A stretch of 64,000 nucleotides of DNA from Pseudopithomyces maydicus (Eukaryota; Ascomycota; Dothideomycetes; Pleosporales; Didymosphaeriaceae), in contig JANTUC010000007.1 in NCBI GenBank assembly GCA_026873275.1, positions 1,240,001-1,304,000 of the forward strand. The letters run 5' to 3'. The position numbers were made by a program, and so were the translations under genes. Of the stretch, positions 11,601-21,700 are shown piece after piece; positions within the stretch are counted from its first letter, which is position 1; each line of letters begins with the position of its first letter. The notes under the pieces were generated by a model. The model had not been told where the DNA came from. It worked only from the letters and a program-made list of their open reading frames with translations, and made no database searches.

Positions 11601-12515
11601 GATGCATCTGAGCCAACATCTGGCGGTGCTTGCACAATGGGCTGTCCGGTCGAGTGCAGACGCACATTCCAGTATTTGTGGATCATGTAGCATTCGGGAT
11701 GCCAATGCTGGTTCTGTCCATTGCGGAAAATTTCGACGAATTGCTTCAGGATCGACGTCTGGCAACCGTTGCACCTTTGTGCAAACTTGGTCGAATAGTG
11801 ATAGTGGCAGTACACACTGCCCTCATGCTCGTAGTAGCTGTCCGAAGCCCCAAAAACCGTGGGACAGACAGAACATGTGAAATGCTCGATGTGGTACTTT
11901 CGGTCTAGAGCCGTGATGTAAGAGCCACGGAGAGCCTGCCCACAATCAAAGCACAGCAAATCCAATCTCTTGAAGTAATCGGTCTCGCAGAGTGGATATT
12001 GGCCTGGAGGCTTGTCGGGCACTGGGAAGAACTTGGAAGCAACAATTTTGCCGCAATCCTGGGTCTGGTTAGCGGGGTGGTTTCAAAGCGGCGAGATGAC
12101 CGCGGGTGTGCCAAGATTGAGTGCAACCGGATTTCTGCGAGCAATGAGTACGTACGTGACAAGTAAAGCATTCCAAATGGTAAGTGTCCCCGAGTGCGCG
12201 AACAAACTGTCCGGTCAGCCCCTCTCCGCACTTTCCACAAATCTTATTTCGACCTCGGGGCTTCTCCCGCGCAGTGTCCTGCTGTTGCGGGTCCACTGGA
12301 TCAGTCAGGGAGCGGGTGGGTGGATCAGTTTTGGGCGGGGCGAGACTCTGGGGGCTCTGCATATCGTAAGGGTTGGTGGGCTGCCTCGAGAGACCATTTA
12401 TGCGCGGATCATAGGCCTGGTACTGCGGCTGTGGCTGCGGCTGTTGCGGCTGCGGCTGCGGCTGTGGAGCGTCCAGGCCTCCCAGTGAAGGCGGACCCTC
12501 CCCGGGAGTGGTCAT
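8690..12515 (-). CDS. LIM-domain Rho GTPase-activating protein (Rga1-like)
   Basis: Four exons on the minus strand, all in phase: 12515-12156, 12058-10723, 10606-9177 and 9130-8690, giving about 1188 residues. After a proline/glutamine-rich start, LIM zinc fingers follow: KICGKCGEGLTG...CFTCHDCGK (about 95-155, spanning intron 1), CFDCGQALRG...CSVCP...YCHYHY (about 160-215), a CNGCQ...HWHPECY finger, and a further one, CPICDAQ...CMVCRGCG...FCPAC (about 460-520). A RhoGAP domain lies at about 820-1020, with the arginine finger in IEGVFRKNGN and the motif NLMKRFLRLMPDPVL. The C-terminal tail is Pro/Ser/Gln-rich. Known homologues switch off Cdc42/Rho GTPases at sites of polarised growth. Intron 2 (10722-10607) runs through a stretch that is also open in the downstream frame; only acceptor 10607 joins both sides in phase. 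The stop TAA overlaps a possible donor (GGTAAGG), so a small extra 3' exon cannot be excluded. Confidence 0.9.
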
Positions 12516-13435
12516 GGCGGCGGTCTGCCAGTGCTGGGTGGGAAAGGTGCAGTCTGCACGCAGTCGGCGATGGCAAGTGACTCGAGCGGGAGCTGGAGGC
12601 TAACGCGCAGGACGTGGCCAACGAGCAGCGTTGGTGGTGAGGGCGGACGGCCGGGGCGTCGCTGGTCAAGGCGAGGAGCGGCAGGTGGGCGGGCAGGCGG
12701 CGGTTTGGGAGCATACGTCGTGGCGTCACAGCGTGGTGTGGGCGGTGTGGGTGGTGAGAGTGGTGATGGTGGTGGTGGAGTAGGAGCAGGAGGAAGAAAC
12801 GGTGAGGAGGGCGTGGGTCGGGGGTGCGGTGCGGTGCGAATTGGCACCCCGGCGGCGGGCGAAAGACGACAGGCGGGCTCCGGTTCGCAGCTGCGGGCGT
12901 TGGGCGACTGGGGCGTGTTGAACTCAGGGTTGCAGGTGGTGGGGAGGAGGAGCTGCGGACGATGGCTGTGACGCGGCGTAAGTGTATGGGGAGGCTGTGG
13001 ACAGGCAGGGCGCCAAGCCGTTCCGGGAGGCCAGCATGCAGCGAAATTAAAGACGAGCGACGATCCACATCTCACAGCATCGCCTTGCAATTGCAACCTG
13101 AGCGTTTGCAAACCAACGCGCGTGTGGCGTGTGTGCAGCGAGCGATGCAGCGCGCAGTAGGTATGCAAGAGCGGCCGCTACCGATGGCCGCCAGCTCGAC
13201 GCCTGTTCCCGTCGCCTGGTGCCATACGGGCCACGGGTAGTAGTAGTCTACCTACACATCACTGCCCACCACGCCCACCACTGGCCACCACTGCCTGCCC
13301 ATCACTCCCTAGGTTGGTCAGCAGCACTCGAAGCGTTGGAGTAGGCTACCACGTTGGTACCCAGACAAGTGCCCTGGCATCCGTGTGTTCACCTGGGCAC
13401 CCCCAGGGCCGAATATTGGTCACGTGCAGCCTTTG

Positions 13436-13464
13436 CTACCTAGGTACCTATACCTAGGTACATG
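13436..13464. repeat. CCTAGGTACC palindromic motif cluster
   Basis: Overlapping self-complementary CCTAGGTA units occur twice within 29 bases. Similar TAGGTACC-rich strings are common in promoters of filamentous ascomycetes; function here is not shown. Confidence 0.5.
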
Positions 13465-13602
13465 TTTACCTAAGGTTTCGTTGCTTGGCTTTGTGTTCAT
13501 TGCCAGGTACGTAAATGTTCCAGCCCCCACAGAGGGCAGCACGCATTTAGGACGCTGAAGCCCGTCCGTAGGCCTCGGAACGGGACGTTGGAACGGGGCT
13601 TC

Positions 13603-13638
13603 AAACCTTGGAACCTTCCGAGGTAAGTTCCAAGGTTT
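13603..13638. repeat. 11-bp perfect inverted repeat
   Basis: AAACCTTGGAA at 13603-13613 is the reverse complement of TTCCAAGGTTT at 13628-13638, with a 14-base spacer. More CTTGGAA units follow just downstream, making a dense cluster that could form a hairpin or serve as paired protein sites. Confidence 0.6.
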
Positions 13639-13762
13639 CTTGGAACCTTGGAAGTGAGCAGGTCACGTGCATCAACTGCTACCCGGGGAGTTCAGATTCT
13701 AACGTTCTAGGTTCCAATGCCCTGGAGAGCCCGACCCGTTGACCCAGCCGTGCAAGCGAAGT

Positions 13763-13790
13763 GGATGGATCCATCCATGGATCCATGGAT
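13763..13790. repeat. GGATCC-centred palindrome cluster
   Basis: GGATGGATCCATCC (13763-13776) is a perfect 14-base palindrome and is followed by overlapping ATGGATCCAT units. Confidence 0.6.
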
Positions 13791-14071
13791 AAAGGCTGGT
13801 CACGTGCCCTCTGCACTGCAGGTGCCCAGGTGCCCTCCAACTAGTTGAGGTCCTGAGGCACCGTCCGGCCCTGCCCAGGTGCCCCCAAGCCCAGGTGCAC
13901 TGCTGCAGGAACGCGCAGTGAGCAAACGACCACGAGTCCACATGCAGCCTCGTCGACCGACACCGACCTGCCCTCGTCGTGCCCTGTGCGCTCTTTCATA
14001 AACGCCCACAAAGACCGCCTGCCGCCGCAACACCCCGTTGCCATTCCGCGAACCCACCACCCACCCCCGCT

Positions 14072-14739
14072 ATGGACGACGACGCCCACGAGCAGCAGGT
14101 CCACCAACCCGTCGAGCCGCCCACTTTCAAGGCGCCTCGTATGGTCTCGCGACCCAAGCCGCCGCCCCAGCAGGAGGAGGAGCTGGGCAACGACATGAAT
14201 CTCGGCAGCTTCGAGGGCGAACAGCCGCTGTCCATATCCGAAGCCCGCATTCTCATCACCGCCGTGCACGACAAGCGCAGACAAAAGGCGCGCGAGGGCC
14301 AAGGCGTCCTTGGCGACCGCGCCCACAACGACAACCAGTATGTCTCTGTGTCCATCTTAGGTCTTCGCTGAGACGCCCAGATCTATTCAGCAGTTTGTCG
14401 ACTACCTTGACATGTTTGCCCGCTACAAGGAGCTCCCTAACCTAACTGCTATGGGCACTGTTCTCGATGCAAATCCAGACTTCAACCCGGCCGAGCGCGC
14501 CATGCTAGGTAGGCATCTTCGCAACACCACATACACGCTCTAGCTAACCCTGCAGGCTCGCTCTGTCCCGACTCAGCCGACGAAGCCAAGACGCTCATCC
14601 CCTCGCTGTCCCAGAAGATTGACGACGAGACTCTTGAGTCCGCCCTGCAGGAGTTACAGAAACACCGTACGTATCCTTGTCCCGAGCAAAACAATCCGTG
14701 CCTAACCCACCAACAGAGGACCGGTTTGATCATGTGTAA
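14072..14739 (+). CDS. RPB4: DNA-directed RNA polymerase II subunit RPB4
   Basis: Four exons in consistent phase: 14072-14337, 14381-14508, 14556-14666 and 14717-14739, giving 175 residues. The Rpb4 core is clear: FVDYLDMFARYKELPNL, then DFNPAERAMLGSLCPDSADE, AKTLIPSLSQKIDDETL and LQELQKH. The block AMLGSLCPDSADEAKTLIPS is the family signature and crosses intron 2. Rpb4 pairs with Rpb7 to form the stalk of RNA polymerase II, which aids open-complex formation and links transcription to mRNA fate. The start was chosen at MDDDAHEQQ because it precedes the acidic N-terminal part usual in the family; an upstream in-frame extension from 13979 is probably 5' UTR. Intron 1 is 43 nt with its acceptor at 14379-14380; an earlier AG gives the wrong frame. 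Confidence 0.93.
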
Positions 14740-15319
14740 TGCCCTCGCCTCTGTCAGACGAGTCCAACAACATGATAAGGGCCTCTCTACCCGAGAAACG
14801 ACTATCGACGATTCATTCGTATGAGACGGAGCACTAACTTTTGCGATACCAATAAAACAGACCGCCCACTCTAGGTTAATACAATTGTAACTACTATGTC
14901 CCTTTTCGCGTCTACAGTGAACTTGCTCTATATTTCTAATTAGTCTCTGAACGTGGGTGACAACTGCTTTCCAGGAATGGCTTAACAATGCATGGAAAAC
15001 ATATACCTAGCTGAACGACTCGCCGCGATTGGCCGGCCTCAAGCCTAGACGGATCTTAGTGTCCAAATGTTACACAAGCATCATGTCAGCGTGCGAGCGC
15101 GGCTCCCTTGACAAAGCGGGCGCGGAAGAGTGCCCGTGGTGGGGACCTAGGTAGAAACTAAATTAGCCAGCAGTAGAAAAAACATCGACGACGCTGCGTA
15201 CCCGGTCCTACCATGCATGGCGACCGTTCACTGCATTTGATTTAAATGCCGGTGCTTCCCCGGACCTGCCTTCTTTTTTTCAGGCTGGTCTGTCTTGGAA
15301 AGAGGTGGGCTTGCAAGCA
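14740..15319. other. intergenic region between RPB4 and MFS genes
   Basis: Contains the RPB4 3' end and the MFS promoter. A CT-rich stretch with a T-run lies at about 15,270-15,285, shortly before the MFS start. No supported gene. Confidence 0.5.
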
Positions 15320-17058
15320 ATGCCACATTCTCATTCTTCAACGCCTGGACAACCCATGGACCAACCGGTGGAACCTCACACGGGCAAAGAGCTGGGGAAC
15401 GACAATAGGCAGCAAAAATGCCATAGCGACGTGTCTCTATCACCAACCGAATCCGACAGCGAGAGTGCACAGGGAGAAAGTGATGGAGAGAATCGAGAAA
15501 ATGAGATGGAACTTGCGCGCACCAAGTCAATCGCAGAGACTCTCTCTCTTCCTAGAGAAATCATTTTCGTGGCCATTGTATGCAGTGCGCAACTTTTGAC
15601 GCGTAAGGCTCATATTTCCTTTCGCCATGCTATTTGGGCCGGTCGGCATATGGCTAACACCATGCAGAAGCCGGTCTTGGAAATGTACAAACCATTGTTC
15701 ATCAAATCGGCAACGACTTTGGAATATCTGACGTAGATCTGCCATGGCTCATTGCAGGTTACTCTCTCACGGTCGGCACGTTTATTCTCCCCTCTGGTCG
15801 CTTCGGTGATGTCTTCGGCTACAAACCCATGCTCCTCATCGGCTTCCTTTGGATGGCTCTATGGTCCCTTGTCCTCGGATGTTCGGCCTACTCCAATCAC
15901 GCCCTCTTCACTTTCGCCCGCGTCTTTCAGGGCATTGGACCTGCTATCATGCTGCCGAATGGCCTTGCCATACTTGGTGCGACTTATCCTCCTGGTCGTC
16001 GGAAAGCCATGGTGTTCGCCATATTCGGGGCGTGTGCGCCTACGGGCAGTGTCCTTGGCAGTGCTTTTGCGGGACTTTTCATGCTAGCCTGGTGGCCTTG
16101 GACGTATTGGGCCTTCGCAATCTACCTGGTCATTTTGACAGTGGTTGGATTTTGGATGATTCCCGATCCACCGAAGAAGAGCAAATTCTCTCACATGTCT
16201 TTCGGTGAGCAGATCAAGAATCTTGATCTACTCGGCGCACTCACTGGGGTCACTGCACTCGTCCTGTTCAATTTCGCGTGGAATCAGGCTCCATTGGTCG
16301 GCTGGCCACAACCATACGTTTATATTTGCTTGATCTTATCGTTTGTGTTCCTTCCATTGTTCTTTTATATTGAGCTCAAGGTTGCTAAAACCCCCTTGAT
16401 TCCATTCAATGCCCTGTCGATGGACGTGGCGTTTGTATTGGCGTGTATTGCATGTGGGTGGGCTTGCTTTGGCATCTGGTACTATTATACTTGGCAGTTT
16501 GCGCAGATACTGAGGCACGCCTCACCGCTTCTTTCCACTGCGTGGATCTCTCCAGTGGTACCCTCTGGCATCCTGGCCGCTCTCGTCACTGGCATGGTGA
16601 TTCACCGCGTAGGTCCACCGCCAGTCATGGTTCTCGCCCTCACATGCTTCACTGTTGGCACAGTGCTAATCATGACCTGTCCTGTCGATCAGATGTACTG
16701 GGGTCAATTCTTTTTCTGCACACTTATAACTCCATGGGGTATGGACATGAGCTTCCCAGCTGCAACACTCATTTTGAGTGATGCAGTGAGTAAGGAACAC
16801 CAAGGAATTGCTGCGAGTTTGGTTAACACAGTTGTAAATTATTCTATAAGCCTTGGTTTAGGCTTCGCAGGTACGGTGGAGGCGTATATTGTGGATGGTG
16901 GAACCACCCCAAATGATTTATTAAGAGGATATCGCGGGGCTTTGTATATGGCGGTGGGGTTGAGTGGGTTTGGTCTGATTATCAGTGGTGTATACTGTGT
17001 TAAAATATGGAGTGAGGATCGACGGCCAAATAGTAGATGTAAAGATATAGAAATATAG
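15320..17058 (+). CDS. MFS transporter, DHA2-type (aminotriazole-resistance-like)
   Basis: Two exons, 15320-15602 and 15668-17058, join through a 65-nt intron (GTAAGG...CAG) to give 557 residues. Major facilitator signatures: TQAGLGNVQ at the first membrane segment, motif A as GRFGDVFGYKP, a GIGPAIMLPNG segment, and many hydrophobic helices, in line with the 14-helix drug:proton antiporter branch. The N-terminal ~80 residues are hydrophilic and acidic, as in fungal plasma-membrane members. ATG 15320 was chosen; the frame opens slightly upstream only at a GTG. Substrates cannot be told from sequence. It is the last host gene: its stop codon lies at the edge of the AT-rich block, so its terminator probably lies in RIP-affected DNA. 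Confidence 0.88.
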
Positions 17059-17656
17059 GAGACTAGCACCTATAGAAGTATAAAATGCAGAATTCTTAAT
17101 ATTTATTTTATATTATAGTAGGGTCACGATTTGGGAAATTAGCGTAAAAGGTACTATGGTAATATAAATATAATATTTAAAAACTAAGTAGTAAAAAGAT
17201 ATCCCCCTCTAAATAGTATATAAAACACAAATATATAAAAAATTTTATAATAAATTAGCTAAATTATTATTAAATTAATTTAATTATTTTTTTATTAGCT
17301 ATAGTATTTATAAGGCCCTAGTCTAGTTTAGACTATTATAGGCCCCCTTTAGACTGCTAAGTGCCCCCTTTAAACTACTAAATATCTACTTTAGGCTATC
17401 TTATAAGTATTTATATCTATAGGCTCCTTTAGTGCTATATAAAGATTTTCTTTTTAAATTTTTTTATTTAATATATTTTTATTTAATTTATAATATATTA
17501 TCTAGTTTTACTTAAAAGGTTTACTCTGTATAATTATATTTTATATCGGCGCAGATTAAGCAATATAATCTAGATTAAAATTACTATTTAGTTAGAGGTA
17601 TATAAGAGTGCGTGTTAAATATTTTATATTTATAGAGTGAATTGCTACCTATAGAC
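17059..17656. other. AT-rich isochore edge
   Basis: Composition falls sharply in GC immediately after the MFS stop. The sequence is TpA-rich with few CpA or TpG, as after repeat-induced point mutation. No ORF or recognisable transposon domain; its outer end is the TAGAC target site of the chromovirus. Confidence 0.7.
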
Positions 17657-18092
17657 TGTTAAGACCACGAGGGTAGCTAGTCCTAGAGGTTAAGGTTGGT
17701 TCTCGGGCAGGAGCAACTTACGGAGGGAGAAGGGTTATCGACTGCGTGAGCGGGTCGATGGGGTAATCGGTATCGGTATCACGTATGATACTAAATCAAC
17801 AATGAGGCCTGAGTGAATCCAAACGATAGATTGATAAACAGGTTGAACACGAGTATCCACGAAGGAAACTCGGGTTCCTATATACTTGGGTTGATCAGTC
17901 CCACTGATCAACTGATCACACTGATCAGCCTTTGCTCAGTGATCAGTATGCGAGCTGCTCAGTATGCTCAGTGCGCCAAGGCTACTGATCACACTGATCA
18001 GGTCACGTGACTACATAATTACACGGCCCGCCCCGGGCCTCTAATTACATGTGGGATCGATGCTGTGCCGCAGCCATCTACAGATCTTAACA
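17657..18092 (-). repeat. 3' LTR of the chromovirus
   Basis: 436 bp, TG...CA ends. The U3 part carries seven TGATCA hexamers in about 115 bases (17,889-18,003), GGTCACGTGAC, and TATATA at 17,879-17,884. Read on the plus strand it lies just upstream of the antisense ORF, so it may also act as that gene's promoter. Confidence 0.97.
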
Positions 18093-18095
18093 TCA

Positions 18096-18108
18096 TCCTC
18101 CTCCTCCC
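18096..18108 (-). other. polypurine tract
   Basis: On the element strand this reads GGGAGGAGGAGGA, three bases before the 3' LTR. This is the position and composition expected for the plus-strand primer of reverse transcription. Confidence 0.85.
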
Positions 18109-18201
18109 AGGATCTGTCCTCGGATCAGGTGATGTAGTCCCGTGGTTAGTTATAACCGGGCTTCGCCCCGCATCATAAGTAGCGTTAGCTTGGTCCGCGT
18201 C

Positions 18202-18774
18202 ATGCCCAAACATCCGTCTGCCTCCAGCACCACTCGTCGCCGTTTGCTTGTCGAGTTTATTGAATCTTTTGGCGAAACCATGGTAAAGAAGTGTTCCACA
18301 TGCGTAAAGCACAATCGTGTTTGCAAAGTTCATGTTCGTTCCGGAAAATGTGGTGCCTGTGTGCGGCTCGGGCAGCGTTGCGATGTTCGTGTTTCCGAGT
18401 CGGAGTTCAAGCGTTTGTTGGCTGAAAAAGAGAAGTTGAAGGTGCAAATTCAAGAGTCAAGGGAAGCGCAGGAAACCGCTTTTAAGGCTCACGAGGCTGC
18501 GCTCGAGGAGTTGCGGGTTGCGCGCGCTCGCGAGGACCGTCTCCGTCAGCAGATGGATTTGTTGGATCGCAAGGCTGCTGACGCGATTTCTGTGGAGGAG
18601 AGGAATATCGAAGAGATGGAAGCTGCAGAGGTGTCTGACCTTGCTCCAGCGGCTGCGGAAGCTCCTTCAGGTCCTTTGTTATCTCCCGCGACGTGGGGTG
18701 CGTTTGAGGGTTTGTCTGATGAGTTTTGGGATTCGCACTTCCCTGCTCCCATGATTCCTTCCTCCGGTGTATAG
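18202..18774 (+). CDS. antisense accessory ORF: Zn2Cys6-like cluster plus coiled coil
   Basis: 190 residues, encoded on the strand opposite gag-pol, between the pol end and the 3' LTR; its stop is 7 bases from the pol stop, so the two genes converge. Residues about 30-55 contain six cysteines spaced CX2CX6CX8CX2CX6C, which fits the Gal4-type binuclear zinc cluster, with basic residues between Cys2 and Cys3 as in DNA-binding members. A long charged helix (about residues 62-125; EFKRLLAEKEKLKVQIQ and so on) looks like a coiled coil, as follows the cluster in Gal4-type factors. An acidic and Pro/Ala-rich tail ends the protein. The proline common in the second loop is absent, so DNA binding is inferred. 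ATG 18202 is the first in frame; upstream extension opens only with GTG. Possible roles are a transcription factor for the element or a chromatin partner. I know of no named family for it. Confidence 0.8.
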   Translation: MPKHPSASSTTRRRLLVEFIESFGETMVKKCSTCVKHNRVCKVHVRSGKCGACVRLGQRCDVRVSESEFKRLLAEKEKLKVQIQESREAQETAFKAHEAALEELRVARAREDRLRQQMDLLDRKAADAISVEERNIEEMEAAEVSDLAPAAAEAPSGPLLSPATWGAFEGLSDEFWDSHFPAPMIPSSGV

Positions 18775-18781
18775 GTATGTT

Positions 18782-21700
18782 TTATGTCCTTCTTCGTAGT
18801 AGTGGCGTCATCTTGTTGTAATATTCCTTCAGCTTTTGTTGACAGTTGCTTAGGTTCCCTTCTGGTTCCCATGTGTTTTCGCTATTGGGATACCCTTTCC
18901 ACTTGACGAGGTACTCGTCGTTTCCTTGTCCTAAGCCGTGTCGCATGTCTAGGATGCGTTCTACTTCGAACTCGTTTTCTTCTTCGGCTTGGTGATAGAA
19001 GGTGGTCTGAACTGGCGTTTCTGGGTCTGCTGGTTCCAATAATGATATGTGGAATACCGGGTGTATCTTTGCATCTGGCGGTAGTTCCAACTTGTAGTTT
19101 ACTGGCGATATCTGTTTGGAAATGAAAAATGGTCCGACTTTAACGTGATCCAGTTTCTTGTGTTTCTTCTTCTGTGTGCGAAGATTTTTCGTAAGCAAGT
19201 ATGCTTTATCCCCTTCTTCAGCTGAGGTGCCGTTTTTCGTTTCTTGTTGACGTAGGAAATTGTTTGTCGTTGAGACTTCTCGAGGTTTTCTCGTAATTCT
19301 TCGTGTGTTCGTTTCATGATTTCTGCGGTTTTCTCTGCTTCTGCTGTGTTGATAACCGTTGGTAAGACTTGATCAAAGAGATGTGGATGTTTTCCGTGGT
19401 TTGCGTAGTATGGTGTAGTTCCAGTTGTTGCTGATTCTTTGTTGTTGTATGCCATTTGTGCTAAAGGTAATAATGAAACCCAATTGTCTTTCTTCTTGTT
19501 GCAGTAGATGCGTAGGTACGTTTCCATAGTCTGGTTGGTACGTTCCGTTTGTCCGTCCGTCTGTGGATGATAAGCTGTCGATAGCTTTCGTTTCGTTCCG
19601 ATGAGTGCCATAAGCGTTGTCCAGTAATTTGATGTGAAGAGTTTGTCTCTGTCGCTGATGATTGTCTTTGGTATGCCGTGGTGTCTTACGAGTCTGTCGA
19701 GTATAAGATAGCCTAGCTGGTCTGCAGTGCATTCCTTCTTGCAGGGTATCATCTCGGCGTACTTCGTAAATCTGTCCACAATAACCAATATTGCGTTGTA
19801 CTTGACTTCCGTAGCCGGGTCCGTAGATCCTGGTAGTCCTGTAACAAAATCCATAGCGATGTCTTCCCATGGTGCTGTGGGTATTTCAATGGCTTGCATT
19901 TCTCCATACTTCAGATGTGTCGCATGCTTATTCCTTTGGCAGTCTGCGCACTTCCTGATGTAGTTGGTTACAGCTTCCTTGATTCCTTTGAAGTTGTAGT
20001 TCCGTTGGATTAGTTCCACTGTCTTGCTGATTCCGGGATGTCCGTAAAGAGGGTCGTCGTGGTGTTGTCGTATTACCTCCTCCTGTTGTTCCTTTGGTAC
20101 ATCCTTGGTGACTATTATTAGTTGGTTAAGTTCCGCTGTAGGTCCTAGCGATCCGTCCTTGTTTTCCTTGAGGATTGCCGAATATGTCTTGACCTTATCT
20201 CCTGCGAGATCTTTTCTTCTGCTGAGAGCATCTGCTCGTCCGTTCTCTTTTCCTGGTGTGTACAGGATCTTGAATTTGTACTGTCCAAGGGCTTCTGACC
20301 ATCGCGCTTGTCGCGGTGTCAATTCTTTCGTTGTCGTGAACCGTAACAGATTTTTGTGGTCCGTAAAGATCGTGAGTTCTGAGCATCCGTGGGCGTAGGT
20401 CCTCCAGTGCTTGAGTGCTTTGACGATAGCATACAATTCTTTGTCGTGGATGTCGTAGCGTGTTTCCGCGTCAATGAATTTATACGAATAGTAAGCAACA
20501 GGGTGCCACTGTCCGTCCCTTTCTTGCTTCGCGCATGCTCCGATAGCCAAGTCGCTTGCGTCGGTTTCCATGCGTAGTGGTTCGTCGCTTCTGAAAGCAA
20601 CTAGGACTGGTGCACTGATGCTTGCTTGTACTAGCTGTTTGAAAGCTCGATCGCATTGTTCCGTCCATTTGAATGCTACATCCTTCTTGGTTAGTGCCGT
20701 CAAGGGTATGGTGATCTTGGAGTAATCCTTGATGAATTGTCTGTTGAATCCGCAAAATCCTAGGAATTCTCGTACGTCTCCTATGGTTTTCGGAATTGGC
20801 CATGCTCGTATGGTTTCGACCTTTTCTGGGCTTATGCTGAAGCCTTTCGTGTTGACAACGTGTCCTAGGAACTCTAGTTCCGTGACATGGAATTTGCATT
20901 TTTCCGGTTTGATCCTTAGGTGTGCTTTCCGTAAAGCTTCCAATACGATTTTGACATGTTCTACGTGTTCTTGCTCGTTTTCTGAGTATACGAGGATGTC
21001 GTCTAGGTAGGCAACTACGAAGATGTCGAGGTAGTTCCTTAGCGTGTTGTTGATCAATTCCTGGAATGTTGCTGGTGCGTTAGTTAGTCCGAACGGCATG
21101 ACTGTGTACTCGAACAGGCCGTATCGCGATCTAAACGCTGTCTTCCATTCTTCACCTTCTTTCATCCTGATGAGGTGGTATCCGTCTCTTAAGTCCATAG
21201 CCGTAAATATCTTGGCTCTTGAGAGTCTGTCTCGTAATTCTGATATGTTCGGTAACGGGTATCTATTCTTGATCGTGATGTTGTTGAGTGCTCGATAGTC
21301 GATGCACGGTCGTGGTTCTCCGTTTTTCTTGAGTACGAACATAAATGGACTTGCTGCGGGTGACTTCGATTCTCGTATGTATCCTTTGTCGAGGTTCTTC
21401 TCGATGAAGTCTTTTTCCCATTGGAGTTCTTTTCCTGACTTGCCGTATAATGGTCCAAAGGGTGGCGTTTTCCCTTCTTCTAGGTCAATCGTATGATCCC
21501 AGGGTTGGTGCTCAGGTAGGTTTGCTTTTCCTTCCTCTTCCCGAAACAAATGACTCCACTTTTTATATTCGTCGGGGATGTCGTGAGTTGTGCGTTTCTC
21601 CTTCTCGTGCTTCTTGACCTGGTGGTGCCTGCCAGCGTCTGCCGAGGTAAATTCCAGTTTATCGACTTTCTGTCGCGAGTTCAAATTATTGATCATGCTC

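Larger units (their letters stand above)
12516..14071. promoter_or_regulatory. divergent promoter region between RhoGAP and RPB4 genes
   Basis: GC-rich 1.55-kb region feeding two genes in opposite directions. Long open frames on both strands at 12,409-13,240 lack domains, are low in complexity, and follow from GC richness. It contains CCTAGGTACC-type motifs (13,436-13,464), an inverted repeat (13,603-13,638) and a GGATCC-containing palindrome cluster (13,763-13,790). CACGTG occurs several times (for example near 13,421, 13,665 and 13,800), a candidate bHLH site. Confidence 0.6.

Noticed and set aside
12409..13240. Several long overlapping ORFs on both strands in the divergent promoter
   Set aside because: GC-rich DNA lacks stop codons by chance; the products are low-complexity (His/Pro/Arg or Gly-rich) with no domain.
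17813..18010. 65-residue ORF in the LTR, repeated at 24101-24298
   Set aside because: It lies across the TGATCA array and is present only because the LTR is duplicated; no start context or domain.
19198..19216. Programmed frameshift before the chromodomain
   Set aside because: No slippery heptamer in phase; the relic copy has the extra base that keeps one frame, so a simple deletion fits better.
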